Shown in pieces: positions 18,707 to 28,006 of a DNA stretch of 64,000 bases; positions within the stretch are counted from its first letter, which is position 1, and the number at the start of each line of letters is the position of its first letter. Below the pieces are notes generated by a model. That model was not told the DNA's origin, searched no databases, and saw nothing but the letters and a program-made list of their open reading frames with translations. Origin of the DNA: JBFWUW01 sp050247075. Lineage in GTDB: Bacteria > Planctomycetota > Planctomycetia > Pirellulales > JBFWUW01. Both the position numbers and the translations under genes were made by a program. The stretch covers positions 62,001-126,000 of the forward strand of contig JBFWUW010000002.1 of NCBI GenBank assembly GCA_050247075.1. Direction: 5' to 3'.

Positions 18707-20053
18707 ATGAGTACAGCCTTTGAAGCATTGTCGGTCGGCACGGCCCTGGAAGAGGCCATTCGTAACAAGACGGCCAAAGTGGGGATCATTGGGTTGGGCT
18801 ATGTCGGCCTGCCGTTGATTCAGGCTTTTATGAAGGCTGGCTTCAACACCATTGGTTACGACGTCGACCAGAGCAAGGTCGATAGCCTGCTGGCCGGCAA
18901 GAGCTATATCAGCCACATCAAGTCAGAGTGGATCGCCGAATGCATCGCCTCGGAGCGTTTTTCGCCCACCGCCGACATGAGCCGGCTGGCCGAGGCCGAT
19001 TGCCTGCTGATCTGCGTCCCCACGCCGCTCAATGAAAGCCGCGACCCCGACCTTAAGTACATCGAACTGACCGGCCAGCAGATCGCCAAATACCTGCGGC
19101 CAGACCAGTTGATCGTGCTGGAAAGCACGACCTACCCCGGCACCTCGCGCGATGTATTGCTGCCGATCTTGGCCCAGAGCGGCCTGCAAGCCGGCCGTGA
19201 CTACTTCCTGGCGTACAGCCCCGAGCGCGAGGATCCGGGCAATCCCGATTTCTCCACCGCCCGCATCCCCAAGGTTGTCAGCGGGTATGATCCCGTCAGC
19301 CTGACGCTGGCCGAAGCGTTGTACGGCGGCGTGGTGGGCCAGCTTACCTCGGTCGGCAGCTTGGAAGTGGCCGAGGCCTGCAAAATTTTGGAGAACACCT
19401 ATCGCGCGGTGAACATCGCGCTGGTGAATGAACTTAAGGTGCTCTTCGATCGCATGGGGATCGACGTGTGGGAAGTTATTGACGCGGCCAAGACCAAGCC
19501 GTTCGGCTTTCAGGCGTTTTACCCTGGTCCCGGCTTGGGCGGGCACTGCATTCCGATCGACCCGTTCTACCTGACGTGGCTGGCTCGCAAGCATGGCATG
19601 AGCACGCGGTTCATCGAACTGGCGGGTGAGATCAACACCCACATGCCGCAGTACGTCTTCGACAAGATAGTGCTGGCCTTGAACGAGAACCAAAAGGCCT
19701 TGCGCGGCAGCAAGGTCTGCCTGCTGGGCGTGGCCTACAAGAAAGACGTGGACGACCCGCGCGAAAGCCCCGCCTTCCGCCTGATGGAGTTGCTGGCCGC
19801 CGGCGGTGCCAAGTTAGCGTACAACGACCCGCACATTCCGGTGCTGCAAGAGTCGCGGCATTTCAAGGTGCCGCACCTGGAGAGCCAGGAGCTAACGCCG
19901 GAGTTTTTGGCCAGCCAGGACTGCGTGGTGATTGTTACCGATCACACGAAGTTCGACTTCAACTTTATCACCAAACATGCCGAGGTGGTGATCGACACAC
20001 GGAATGCCACTCGTGGCGTCACGCACGGCCGCGAAAAGGTCCGCAAGGCATAG
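18707..20053 (+). CDS. Nucleotide-sugar dehydrogenase (UDP-GlcNAc/ManNAc 6-dehydrogenase type)
   Basis: 448 residues; oxidises the 6-OH of a UDP-sugar to a uronic acid with NAD+. Rossmann motif GLGYVGLP at 30-37, SPEREDPGN near 171 (typical of the WbpA/UDP-HexNAc branch rather than UDP-glucose dehydrogenase), catalytic Cys281 in GLGGHCIPIDP, and a C-terminal domain with GVAYKKDVDDPRESP. ATG 18707 is chosen over an upstream open frame from 18611 because the family starts here. About 220 bases after the deacetylase-like gene, same strand; likely supplies a precursor for the surface polysaccharide cluster. Confidence 0.93.
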   Translation: MSTAFEALSVGTALEEAIRNKTAKVGIIGLGYVGLPLIQAFMKAGFNTIGYDVDQSKVDSLLAGKSYISHIKSEWIAECIASERFSPTADMSRLAEADCLLICVPTPLNESRDPDLKYIELTGQQIAKYLRPDQLIVLESTTYPGTSRDVLLPILAQSGLQAGRDYFLAYSPEREDPGNPDFSTARIPKVVSGYDPVSLTLAEALYGGVVGQLTSVGSLEVAEACKILENTYRAVNIALVNELKVLFDRMGIDVWEVIDAAKTKPFGFQAFYPGPGLGGHCIPIDPFYLTWLARKHGMSTRFIELAGEINTHMPQYVFDKIVLALNENQKALRGSKVCLLGVAYKKDVDDPRESPAFRLMELLAAGGAKLAYNDPHIPVLQESRHFKVPHLESQELTPEFLASQDCVVIVTDHTKFDFNFITKHAEVVIDTRNATRGVTHGREKVRKA

Positions 20054-20084
20054 TGCTTTGCCGCCACCGGCTATAACCGAATGG

Positions 20085-20115
20085 GTGCCACTGGCGGCCG
20101 ATCCGCCAGTGGCAC
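20085..20115. terminator. Bidirectional terminator-like hairpin between convergent genes
   Basis: GTGCCACTGGCGG (20085-20097) and CCGCCAGTGGCAC (20103-20115) pair perfectly over 13 bases with a five-base loop. It sits between the convergent ends of the dehydrogenase (20053) and pyruvate carboxylase (20155). No strong T-run. From memory, similar CCACTGGCGG hairpins are frequent in planctomycete genomes, so it may also be a dispersed repeat. Confidence 0.6.
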
Positions 20116-20154
20116 TGTCATTCATAGGTTCCTTGGCAGCCCGGTTACGGCCCG

Positions 20155-23100
20155 TCATTTCATCCGCAGTAGCAGGTCGCCGGTGTTGACCTGCGTGCCG
20201 GCTTTGACGTGGACTTCGTCGACGCTGCCGGCCTGCTCGGCATAGAGCGTGGTTTCCATCTTCATCGCTTCCAGCGTCAGCAGTTTTTGGCCCTTGGCGA
20301 CCTTGTTGCCTTTCTCCACCGCCACCGTCACCACCAGGCCTGGCATGGGGGCGGCAATTTGCAGCTTGTCGTCCGGGTCGGCCTTGGGCCGGGCGGCGGC
20401 CTCGGGCTCCAGGGCATTGTCGGTGACCGTAATTTCGCGAGGCTGGCCGTTGAGTTCAAAGAAGACGGTTCGTTCGCCGCTGGGCTGCGGGTCTCCCACC
20501 GTCAGCAGGCGATTGATGAGCGTCTTGCCCGGTTCAATCTCAATCGCCGATTCCTCGCCGCTGGCCATGCCGTACAAGAACAGCGGGGTGGAGAGAACGC
20601 TGGTGTCGGAGTACTTCTGCTGATGATTGGCAAAGTCCAGAAACACGCGGTCGTACAGCAGATAGCTCAGCACTTCCCGCTCTCCCACGGGACGATCCAG
20701 CAGTTTCTCCAGGTCGGCCTCGGCGGCTTTGAAATCGGCCGGCGGAAGTGACTCACCCGGTCGGCCGCTGACTTGTGGCTGGTCGCGCAAGATGCGCTGG
20801 CAGACTTCGGGCGGAAAGCCCCCCGGCGGCTGCCCCATCCGTCCGGCGATAAGGTCCATCACCGACTTGGGACAGGCCAGTTCGCGGTTTTCGTCCAGCA
20901 CGTCTTGCGCCGTGAGGTTATTGGCCACCAAAAACAGGGCCATGTCCCCCACGGCCTTGCTGCTCGGCGTGACTTTGACAATGTCGCCGAAGAGTTGGTT
21001 GACATCGGCATAGGTGCGGCAGATTTCGTCCCAGCGGTCGGCCAGCCCCAACTCTTGCGCCTGGGCGAAGAGATTAGTCGACTGCCCCCCCGGCATTTCG
21101 TGCAGGTAGACATCGGCATCGGCCGATTTGGCTCCGCTTTCAAACGGCGTGTAGAAGTCGCGCACGGCCGACCAGTAATGGGCAATCGGACGAAGCCGGG
21201 CCGGGTTCAGGCCGGTCTCGCGCGGCGTGAACCGCAACGCTTCGACCACGGCGTTCAAGCAAGGCTGCGAGGTTGTGCCCGACAACGGGGCCATCGCCCC
21301 ATCCACGATGTCCACGCCCGCCTCGGCCGCCTTCAACAACGTCGCCACCTGGCCGCCGGCCGGGTCGTGCGTGTGGAAGTGAATCGGAATGCCAATCTCT
21401 TGCTTGAGGGCCTTGACCAGCCTCTCGGCCGCGTAAGGCTTGCACAGCCCGGCCATGTCCTTGATGGCCAGTATATGCGCGCCGTGCTTTTCCAAATCCT
21501 TGGCCATTTGCACGTAGTAGGCCAGGTTGTATTTTTCCCGCTGGGGGTTGAGGATGTCGCCGGTGTAGCAGATGGCGGCCTCGCAGATCGCGCCGGCTTC
21601 GCAGGCGGCCTCCATGGCCACACGCATGTTAGGCACCCAGTTGAGCGAATCGAAGATGCGGAATACGTCGATGCCGGCCCTGGCCGCCTCGCGCACAAAG
21701 GCTTGAACCACGTTGTCGGGGTAACTGGTGTAGCCCACGGCGTTGGAGGCCCGCAGCAACATCTGAAACAGTATGTTGGGGACGCGCTCGCGGAGCGCCG
21801 TCAGCCGCTCCCAGGGACATTCCTTGAGGAACCGCATGGAGGTATCGAACGTCGCCCCGCCCCACATTTCCAGCGAGAACAATTGCGGGCAGTGCCGGGC
21901 GTAAACGTCGGAAATCGCGAGCATGTCAAACGTGCGCATCCGCGTGGCCAGCAGCGATTGATGCGCGTCGCGCATGGTGGTGTCGGTCAGCAGCAGCGGC
22001 TGTTGTTGCCGAACCCACTGGCCGAACTTTTGGGGGCCAAGCTCGATCAACTTTTGCCGCATGCCCGGCGGCGGGGTGGTGGTGTCGGACCACTTGGGGA
22101 CCGGGGCCGCCGCGCGGCGCACCGCCACCGGACGCCCCTTCACCAAGGCATTGCCGTTGACCGCGATGTCCCCCAGGTAGGACAACAATTTGGTGGCCCG
22201 ATCGCGGCGCTCCATAAACTTGAACAGATCGGGCGTTTCGTCGATGAACTTTGTCGTGCATTCGCCGGCCAAAAAGACCGGATGCGTGACCAGGTTGATT
22301 AAGAACGGCAAATTGGTCTTTACGCCGCGGATACGGAACTCTTGCAGGCAGCGTTCCATGCGGCGCGAGGCATCGACAAACCGCGATCCCCAGGCAGTTA
22401 CCTTGACCAGCAGTGAATCATAAAACGGCGTGACCACGGCACCGGTAAAGGCAGTGCCCGCGTCGAGCCGAATCCCCATGCCGGCGCTCGAGCGGTAGTT
22501 GGCGATGCGGCCGTAGTCGGGCAAGAACTTGTTACCGGGGTCTTCCGTCGTCACGCGGCATTGAATGGCAAAGCCATGCGTGCGAATGTCGGACTGTTTC
22601 GCCAGGTTGATTTCTGGATCGGCCAGTTGCATCCCTTGCGAGACCAGAATCTGGCACTTGACGATATCGACCCCCGTTACCTGCTCCGTGACGGTATGCT
22701 CCACCTGAATCCGCGGGTTGACTTCGATAAAGTAATATTCGCCGCTGGCCGCATCGACGAGGAACTCTACCGTCCCGGCCGCTTCGTAGTTGACCGCCTT
22801 GCCAATCTTGACCGCCGCGCCGCAAATCGCCTCCCGCAAGGCAGGATCGAGCGAGGGGGCGGGTGCCAGTTCCACCACCTTTTGGTGCCGCCGCTGCACC
22901 GAGCAATCGCGCTCGTACAAATGGACCAGATTGCCGTGCTTATCCCCCATTAATTGCACTTCTATATGCCGCGCCTGCTGCACCAGCTTTTCCACGAACA
23001 CATCGCCGCAGCCAAACGCGGTCTGCGCCTCGCGCGTGGCTTGCTCCAAAGCGGGGACCAATTCCTCGGCCGCTTTGACGACGCGCATGCCGCGCCCGCC

Positions 23101-23598
23101 GCCCCCCTTCGACGCCTTCAAAATCACCGGGTAGCCCAACTTGCCAGCGGCTTGCAGGGCTTCATCGGCGTCCTTCACTGCTTTGGCGGTTCCCCCTAGC
23201 ACCGGCACGCCCGCCTTCTTCGCCAACTCACGGGCAGCCGTCTTGTCTCCCAGTTGTTCCAGGATATCGACCCGCGGCCCGACGAAGATGATGCCCGCCT
23301 TTTCGCAGGCCTTGGCGAAGTCCGGGTTCTCGGAAAGAAACCCGTAACCGGGGTGGATGGCATCGACCTCGTGCCGCAGGGCGACCTCGACAATCTGGTC
23401 GATATCGAGATAGACGCGGATCGGCTCGCCACCATGGCCGATCTGGTACGACTCGTCCGACTTGAAGCGGTGCAGGGCGTAGCGGTCCTCGAAGGAATAG
23501 ACCGAGACGGTGCGAATACCTAGTTCGTGCGCCGTGCGAAAGACGCGGATAGCGATTTCGCCCCGATTGGCAACCAGCAGTTTTCGGATCGGTTTCAT
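20155..23598 (-). CDS. pyc: Pyruvate carboxylase
   Basis: 1147 residues, normal for the single-chain enzyme that makes oxaloacetate from pyruvate, ATP and bicarbonate. Domains in order: biotin carboxylase (KLLVANRGEIAIRVF at the start, GGGGRGMR near 165, EVNPRIQVEHTVTE near 290); carboxyltransferase TIM barrel (LLTDTTMRDAHQS near 525, metal-binding HFHTHDP near 735); C-terminal biotinyl domain with biotinylated Lys about residue 1113 in EAMKMET. I chose ATG 23598 from family alignment; ATG 23643 would add 15 residues and has a somewhat better GGAAG upstream. Same strand as the CobB-like gene, 194 bases apart. Anaplerotic role. Confidence 0.97.
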   Translation of the reverse strand: MKPIRKLLVANRGEIAIRVFRTAHELGIRTVSVYSFEDRYALHRFKSDESYQIGHGGEPIRVYLDIDQIVEVALRHEVDAIHPGYGFLSENPDFAKACEKAGIIFVGPRVDILEQLGDKTAARELAKKAGVPVLGGTAKAVKDADEALQAAGKLGYPVILKASKGGGGRGMRVVKAAEELVPALEQATREAQTAFGCGDVFVEKLVQQARHIEVQLMGDKHGNLVHLYERDCSVQRRHQKVVELAPAPSLDPALREAICGAAVKIGKAVNYEAAGTVEFLVDAASGEYYFIEVNPRIQVEHTVTEQVTGVDIVKCQILVSQGMQLADPEINLAKQSDIRTHGFAIQCRVTTEDPGNKFLPDYGRIANYRSSAGMGIRLDAGTAFTGAVVTPFYDSLLVKVTAWGSRFVDASRRMERCLQEFRIRGVKTNLPFLINLVTHPVFLAGECTTKFIDETPDLFKFMERRDRATKLLSYLGDIAVNGNALVKGRPVAVRRAAAPVPKWSDTTTPPPGMRQKLIELGPQKFGQWVRQQQPLLLTDTTMRDAHQSLLATRMRTFDMLAISDVYARHCPQLFSLEMWGGATFDTSMRFLKECPWERLTALRERVPNILFQMLLRASNAVGYTSYPDNVVQAFVREAARAGIDVFRIFDSLNWVPNMRVAMEAACEAGAICEAAICYTGDILNPQREKYNLAYYVQMAKDLEKHGAHILAIKDMAGLCKPYAAERLVKALKQEIGIPIHFHTHDPAGGQVATLLKAAEAGVDIVDGAMAPLSGTTSQPCLNAVVEALRFTPRETGLNPARLRPIAHYWSAVRDFYTPFESGAKSADADVYLHEMPGGQSTNLFAQAQELGLADRWDEICRTYADVNQLFGDIVKVTPSSKAVGDMALFLVANNLTAQDVLDENRELACPKSVMDLIAGRMGQPPGGFPPEVCQRILRDQPQVSGRPGESLPPADFKAAEADLEKLLDRPVGEREVLSYLLYDRVFLDFANHQQKYSDTSVLSTPLFLYGMASGEESAIEIEPGKTLINRLLTVGDPQPSGERTVFFELNGQPREITVTDNALEPEAAARPKADPDDKLQIAAPMPGLVVTVAVEKGNKVAKGQKLLTLEAMKMETTLYAEQAGSVDEVHVKAGTQVNTGDLLLRMK

Positions 23599-23792
23599 GG
23601 GAAATTGGGCTTTTTTGTGGCGGTCGAGCAGTTTGCGCGGCATTGGCCGCCGCTTCCGTGCGTGGAAATAGAACGCCAGTTTAGCCGCTTGGCGGGCAAT
23701 CGTCAGCGGGGAAGCGGAAATGAGAGAGAAGCTGGCGGCGATGAATGGCCGCCAGGTGGGCCGACGAGCGATTCCGCGTGTGGGGCGGTCTG

Positions 23793-25127
23793 TTACAACC
23801 GCTCGATGGCCAGCGAAAGCGAGGTTTCGTGCCGCCGCAGGAAACCGGCCAAGGCCGCTGGTTGCGCGGCAAAGTTCAGATGCAGCCGGCTGGCCACGGC
23901 ATGATGCCGAGAGAAGAGATTGCCTTGCCCCTCGGGTGTGGTATCGATAGCGCCAGCGGCTTCCGCCGGTCGCAGTCCCCATTGCATGTTGCGGTAGCCG
24001 CGCAACCGCGTCCCTTGGCGGCCTAGCCAATTGTCGGCAGCCAACGACGTTTCGACCGGCAAGGGGGGCGGCGCGTGGGGGTGAAACGTGGCGATGCCCG
24101 GCAACACCCCAGACATGGCCGCGCGGCTGCCGTCGGGCCAGGAGATTTGCCCACACAGATAAGCCAGGCCGCCCCCTTCGGCATACATGCGGCGTCCGGC
24201 GCACACATGATTGCGAAGTTCTGAGATTAAACAGTAGTTGTCGGCTAGTTGCGAGGCATATCGCTCGGGATGGCCGCAACCAACGTAGACAATGTCCGTG
24301 TCGGGCGGAAGTTCCTCGTCGCGAAGCGGCGAGAAATCGACCAGTTCGGCACCGCGCGCTTCCAGCAGATCGAGCGTGTCTGGGAAGTACCCGCGAAAGG
24401 CATCATCGTAGGCCACTGCCACGCGTACCGGCCGATCGCCCGGCCGCCGGCAAAACAGGTGCGCGGCAGCCGGCGGAAGCCCTCGCCGCGACGCCAGTGC
24501 CAGCAGCTTGGCCAGATCGACATAGCGGAAAAAATGATCACCTAAGTCATGGCAAAGCTTGCGGGGCGCTTCGGTCCCGCGCGAGAGTTCGGCCATGGCC
24601 CGGCGAATTTGCGGTAAGCGCGGCAAACCGCCCAGCACCGGAACGCCCCACAGTGGTTCCAACACGGTTTGCCAGCGGTAGAAATCGTAGTCGTCGGCGC
24701 ATTGGTCCAACAACATGGCATCGAGCCGTTCTGGCCGCCGAGGCAGTCCGCAGGCGGTCAACTGAGCCACGTCCACCACGGCGACACGCGGCAGATCCAA
24801 CCAGTCGGCCAGGGTTTCTAATCGCGAACCGGACGTGGGAACTGGTGCCGCAAACCGTCCTTCCACCAGTGCCAAATCATTGGCGTCCGCGCCGTGCAGA
24901 AACAGCTCGCGACAGATCTGCTTTTCCATTAACCAACTGTCCAGGTGCCGCGACGCTTGGCCCGTGACGGGCAAAGCGGCATCGCAAGCGGCGAATCTGG
25001 AGGAAGACAGAAAATGCTGGACGTGCAGGCCTTGGCGGCAGAACAAATCCAGCAAGGCCCAGGTGATGGGCCGGGAATCGGCACGAGGTTGGACCGTACC
25101 GATGGCAAGACGTGGCAGGGGCAGCAT
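23793..25127 (-). CDS. Degenerate CobB/CbiA-like protein (cobyrinate diamide synthase family, motifs lost)
   Basis: 444 residues with the two-domain layout of cobyrinate a,c-diamide synthase. The N-terminal part keeps family landmarks (TGQASRHLDSWLM, then CRELFLHGADANDLALVEG), but the ATP-binding P-loop is gone: GTVQPRADSRPIT stands where GTSSGxGKTT belongs. The C-terminal glutamine amidotransferase half also aligns (RVAVAYDDAFRGYFPDTLDLLE, FSPLRDEELPPDTD, YVGCGHPE, YAEGGGLAYL), yet the nucleophile Cys of YAECGG is Gly, and the downstream RGHEFHYS His is replaced (LRGYRNMQW). So neither ATP hydrolysis nor glutamine hydrolysis looks possible by the usual chemistry. The frame is intact, arguing for a retained non-classical role. 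No other cobalamin genes are near. ATG 25127 fits the family start; no clear ribosome site. Confidence 0.8.
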   Translation of the reverse strand: MLPLPRLAIGTVQPRADSRPITWALLDLFCRQGLHVQHFLSSSRFAACDAALPVTGQASRHLDSWLMEKQICRELFLHGADANDLALVEGRFAAPVPTSGSRLETLADWLDLPRVAVVDVAQLTACGLPRRPERLDAMLLDQCADDYDFYRWQTVLEPLWGVPVLGGLPRLPQIRRAMAELSRGTEAPRKLCHDLGDHFFRYVDLAKLLALASRRGLPPAAAHLFCRRPGDRPVRVAVAYDDAFRGYFPDTLDLLEARGAELVDFSPLRDEELPPDTDIVYVGCGHPERYASQLADNYCLISELRNHVCAGRRMYAEGGGLAYLCGQISWPDGSRAAMSGVLPGIATFHPHAPPPLPVETSLAADNWLGRQGTRLRGYRNMQWGLRPAEAAGAIDTTPEGQGNLFSRHHAVASRLHLNFAAQPAALAGFLRRHETSLSLAIERL

Positions 25128-25452
25128 AGCGGGGCGGCCATGGGGTACAAGGAAACGAACCGAGACGATGCCAGACGACACATTCATGCCGGGTGATAAC
25201 CGCGGCCGCCTGTGCAACGTCCTACGAGCCGTAAGTCCATGGTGGCTATCTGCATGGCATTCTTCGTCCGCGTCTGAATTGGGTCAAGCAGAAAAACAGC
25301 CAATTTTTGGCCACGAGTACCGCCAGCATTCCAGTTTCGGCGGGCCTTGGGTCGTACCTCACTCGCATTCGGGCCGGAAATGGGCATACTGGCGACGGTC
25401 GAACATGGCCGCGCCGCCAACCTTCCGCTTTTTGATTTCTTGTGGCAACTAC
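25128..25452. other. Intergenic region between divergent genes
   Basis: About 325 bases between the CobB-like gene and the membrane protein gene. The long plus-strand frame here continues from antisense of the CobB-like gene and I do not treat it as coding. The true start of the membrane protein is uncertain within its last 50 bases. No repeats or hairpins stand out. Confidence 0.45.
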
Positions 25453-27261
25453 ATGGCCCGCCAGCGCCGCCCACAACGCGTAAAGACCCTGCCAGCATCC
25501 GCCAAGGGCCAGCGCAGCCCATCCGGCGGGGACAATTCCGATGGATTCCGTGGACATCCGCAAAGCCAGGCCCTGGCGGAATCTCCAAGACTATCGCCGG
25601 CGTCGCGCGTCCTTGTAATCTTGGCGGGGTGCCTGTTGGCCGCTTGGATTGCGCGGGCCTTTTTTGTCTATCCGGCCGATACGATCCACCTGACGCACGA
25701 GAAGCACACCTATCCGCCGCGGTTGGTGGAGTTTCGCGATGCGCTCGCGCACGGCTGCCTGTCGCCGCAATGGTGCCCTCACTTTTGGGGAGGATTGGGC
25801 AGCCCTTACTTCAGCTACTACCAGCCGACATTTTTCTACATCGCCAGCCTGACGCCGTGGAATGTCCCCACGGTGCGGGCGCTCGGGGTAACGGTGTTCG
25901 CCTTTGCGCTGCTGGGGTACGGCGGCATGTTTTGTTTTGTGCGGCGGTGGTTTGGACCGGCGTCGGGCGTGCTTTCAGCGACAGCGCTGTTGTTGTCGGT
26001 GTACGCGGGGACCAACGTCTACGTGCGCGGTGATTTCACGGAATTTGCCGGCATGATGCTGGTGCCGGTTGCACTCTGGGCCATCGGCGGGTTCATGGAT
26101 CATGGGGGACGCCAGAGAGCTGGAACGATTGCCCTGGCCGGAGCGGCCATCGTCACCACGCACCCCTGCGTGGCCTTGATGGCGTATCCGCTGCTCGTTT
26201 TGGCCGCCGCCGTGTGGGGCCTGGCCTGGGCTGGTTGGCGCAGAGCCTTGGGAACCGTGGCGGCACTGGGGCTAGGAGGAATGTTGGCTTCGTTTTATGT
26301 CTGGCCCGCCGTACTGGAAACCGGCCTCACCTATTCCGAGCGTGCCTTTACCGACTTCTACCACTACAGCCGAAATTTTCTGACATGGGACCGGTTCTTT
26401 GCATGGTACGACAAGCAAGACCCGATACCCGCCACGCTTGGTTTTGTACTTCCCATCATGGCTCTGGGGAATTTGATCGGGCTGGCGATTCTGTGGAGCA
26501 GGACCAACGCGCGGCAACGCTCCACCATGTTGTTGCTGGCGGCGACGGCGATTTTGTCGCTGTTTTTCATCACCGCTGAATCGGCCTGGCTGTGGAAGGG
26601 TTTGCCGCTGCTAGACCATTTGCAGTTTCCTTGGCGGTTCTTGACGATGGCCACCGTAGCGCTGGCCGCGCTGGCCGGCATGGTGTTACCGTGGAAATGG
26701 CTCCAAGGGCGCTGGGGAGTTATGTCTCTTACGGCGATTGCACTGGGGTGCCTGGCCCCGCGGGCCGCTCCCTTGGATCCGCTCGATCCGCCACGGAAGA
26801 TAGCCGAAACGGTCGACGACCTGCTGGAAAACACGTTCGTTCCCGACGCCCAGTTTGAATGGCTCCCCAAGACCGCCCAACCGCTGGTGCCGGAGTCCGT
26901 GGAACTGGCCAACCTAAATCCGCCCGGCTGCCAGTTGGTAGGCTTCTTGGTTGAACAGGGCCGAATTTCTGCCCACGTCGACTACCCAGACGGCGGCCGA
27001 GTTATCTTGCGACATTTCTACTTTGCCGTCGGATGGCAAGCCGCTTTCAATGGGCAAGCTATCTCGCTCAAACCGAATCAAGTCGGATTGATGGAAGTCG
27101 AGATGCCGCCTGGTGCGAATGGCCGGTTGGAAGTGCTGTTTGTCGGCACGCCGATGCGCCGGTGGGGTTGGTATGTCACGCTGGTCAGTTGCCTGCCGCT
27201 AGCACTACTGTTGGTGCCAAATGGGATCGCCGGGCGATTGCGGCTAAGCGGTCGCCGGTAG
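25453..27261 (+). CDS. PTPS-related polytopic membrane protein (GT-C-like)
   Basis: About 602 residues with roughly ten hydrophobic helices, the first near residue 55 (VLVILAGCLLAAWIARAFFV). Hallmarks of the '6-pyruvoyl-tetrahydropterin synthase related' membrane family are clear: FWGGLGSPYFSYYQPTFFY after the first helix, HPCVALMAYPLL mid-protein, and ESAWLWKGLPLLDHLQFPWR late. These proteins resemble GT-C glycosyltransferases that use lipid-linked sugars, with acidic residues in the first loop. A C-terminal soluble beta domain follows. ATG 25453 is a best guess (ATG 25405 is in frame). The stop TAG lies inside the outer arm of the inverted repeat at 27258. Confidence 0.8.
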   Translation: MARQRRPQRVKTLPASAKGQRSPSGGDNSDGFRGHPQSQALAESPRLSPASRVLVILAGCLLAAWIARAFFVYPADTIHLTHEKHTYPPRLVEFRDALAHGCLSPQWCPHFWGGLGSPYFSYYQPTFFYIASLTPWNVPTVRALGVTVFAFALLGYGGMFCFVRRWFGPASGVLSATALLLSVYAGTNVYVRGDFTEFAGMMLVPVALWAIGGFMDHGGRQRAGTIALAGAAIVTTHPCVALMAYPLLVLAAAVWGLAWAGWRRALGTVAALGLGGMLASFYVWPAVLETGLTYSERAFTDFYHYSRNFLTWDRFFAWYDKQDPIPATLGFVLPIMALGNLIGLAILWSRTNARQRSTMLLLAATAILSLFFITAESAWLWKGLPLLDHLQFPWRFLTMATVALAALAGMVLPWKWLQGRWGVMSLTAIALGCLAPRAAPLDPLDPPRKIAETVDDLLENTFVPDAQFEWLPKTAQPLVPESVELANLNPPGCQLVGFLVEQGRISAHVDYPDGGRVILRHFYFAVGWQAAFNGQAISLKPNQVGLMEVEMPPGANGRLEVLFVGTPMRRWGWYVTLVSCLPLALLLVPNGIAGRLRLSGRR

Positions 27262-27425
27262 GGTGGGACAAGCGGAAGCCAGCCCCACCACTCGAATTCG
27301 GCATACCCGCGATGTCCCACCATTTTCGCGGTCCATCAATGGCTGCCGCTACTCCCAAATATGGTGGGACATCGCGGACAAGCTGTGAATACACGGGAAG
27401 CCGATACCCGCTTGTCCCACCCTAC
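27258..27425. repeat. Nested inverted-repeat element (MITE/REP-like), 168 bp
   Basis: Outer arms of 18 bases match perfectly: GTAGGGTGGGACAAGCGG (27258-27275) and its complement (27408-27425). Inner arms of 17 bases also match perfectly: CCGCGATGTCCCACCAT (27307-27323) and its complement (27361-27377). Both arms share the core GTGGGACA. No coding capacity. The element supplies the stop codon of the upstream gene, so it appears to have inserted at, or become fixed against, the gene end. Confidence 0.85.
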
Positions 27426-27559
27426 GGTCACTTCAAATGTCTGGCTGCGTTAGGAATCTGTTGACTTAGGCACCCCGCGCTAGTGAGAATGAACAAAAGA
27501 ATTAAACGTCGTGTGATTTCATCCGGCATTGAGTCTTGCAGTCCCCAAGAGAGGCAGCC

Positions 27560-28006
27560 ATGAGCCGTAACAATATCGGCCGACCGATGGAGATTTTGCT
27601 GGTCGAAGACAGCCTGACGCACGCGGCCATGACCATCGAGGCACTCAAGCAAGGCATGGTCCGGCATCGCCTGACGCTGGTGGTGGATGGCGTGGAAGCG
27701 ATGGAGTTCTTGCGGCGGGAGGGGAAGTTTGGCCGCGCGCCGCATCCCGATCTGGTTCTGTTGGACCTGGAACTCCCCCGCAAGGATGGCCGCGAGGTGC
27801 TGACCGATATGAAGGCGGACACTACGCTCGAACATATTCCCGTGGTAATTCTGACCAGTTCCGACGACCCCGACGATGTCGCGCAGGCCCAAATGCTGGG
27901 GGTCGATAGCTACATCACCAAGCCGGTCGATCGCGAGAAATTCTTGAACGTTGTGCGGCAATTAAAAAGCCATTGGCACGCCGATCTGGTCCTGCCGCCG
28001 ATGTAG
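27560..28006 (+). CDS. Single-domain response regulator (Rcp1-like receiver)
   Basis: 148 residues, receiver domain only. Acidic pocket Glu16/Asp17, phospho-acceptor Asp69 in LVLLDLELP, Thr99-Ser100 switch and Lys121 in ITKPVD. The LDLELPRKDG stretch and the S-S-D-D-P-D-D loop are typical of Rcp1-type receivers partnered with phytochrome-like or hybrid kinases. No output domain, so it should signal by protein contact. GAGG lies 8 bases before ATG 27560. It ends convergent with the peptidase gene, six bases apart. Its kinase is not adjacent. Confidence 0.93.
   Translation: MSRNNIGRPMEILLVEDSLTHAAMTIEALKQGMVRHRLTLVVDGVEAMEFLRREGKFGRAPHPDLVLLDLELPRKDGREVLTDMKADTTLEHIPVVILTSSDDPDDVAQAQMLGVDSYITKPVDREKFLNVVRQLKSHWHADLVLPPM

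Noticed and set aside
20773..22302. 509-codon plus-strand frame
   Set aside because: Antisense of pyruvate carboxylase; its product has the Arg/Gly/His-rich composition of a shadow frame and no family motif.
20155..24279. N-terminal extension of pyruvate carboxylase to 24279
   Set aside because: The extra 227 residues are a shadow of the CobB-like gene on the same strand in another frame; the enzyme family starts at KLLVANRGEIA.
24835..25452. N-terminal extension of the PTPS-related membrane protein
   Set aside because: Antisense to the CobB-like gene for most of its length, hydrophilic and unlike the family; the first membrane helix starts after 25453.
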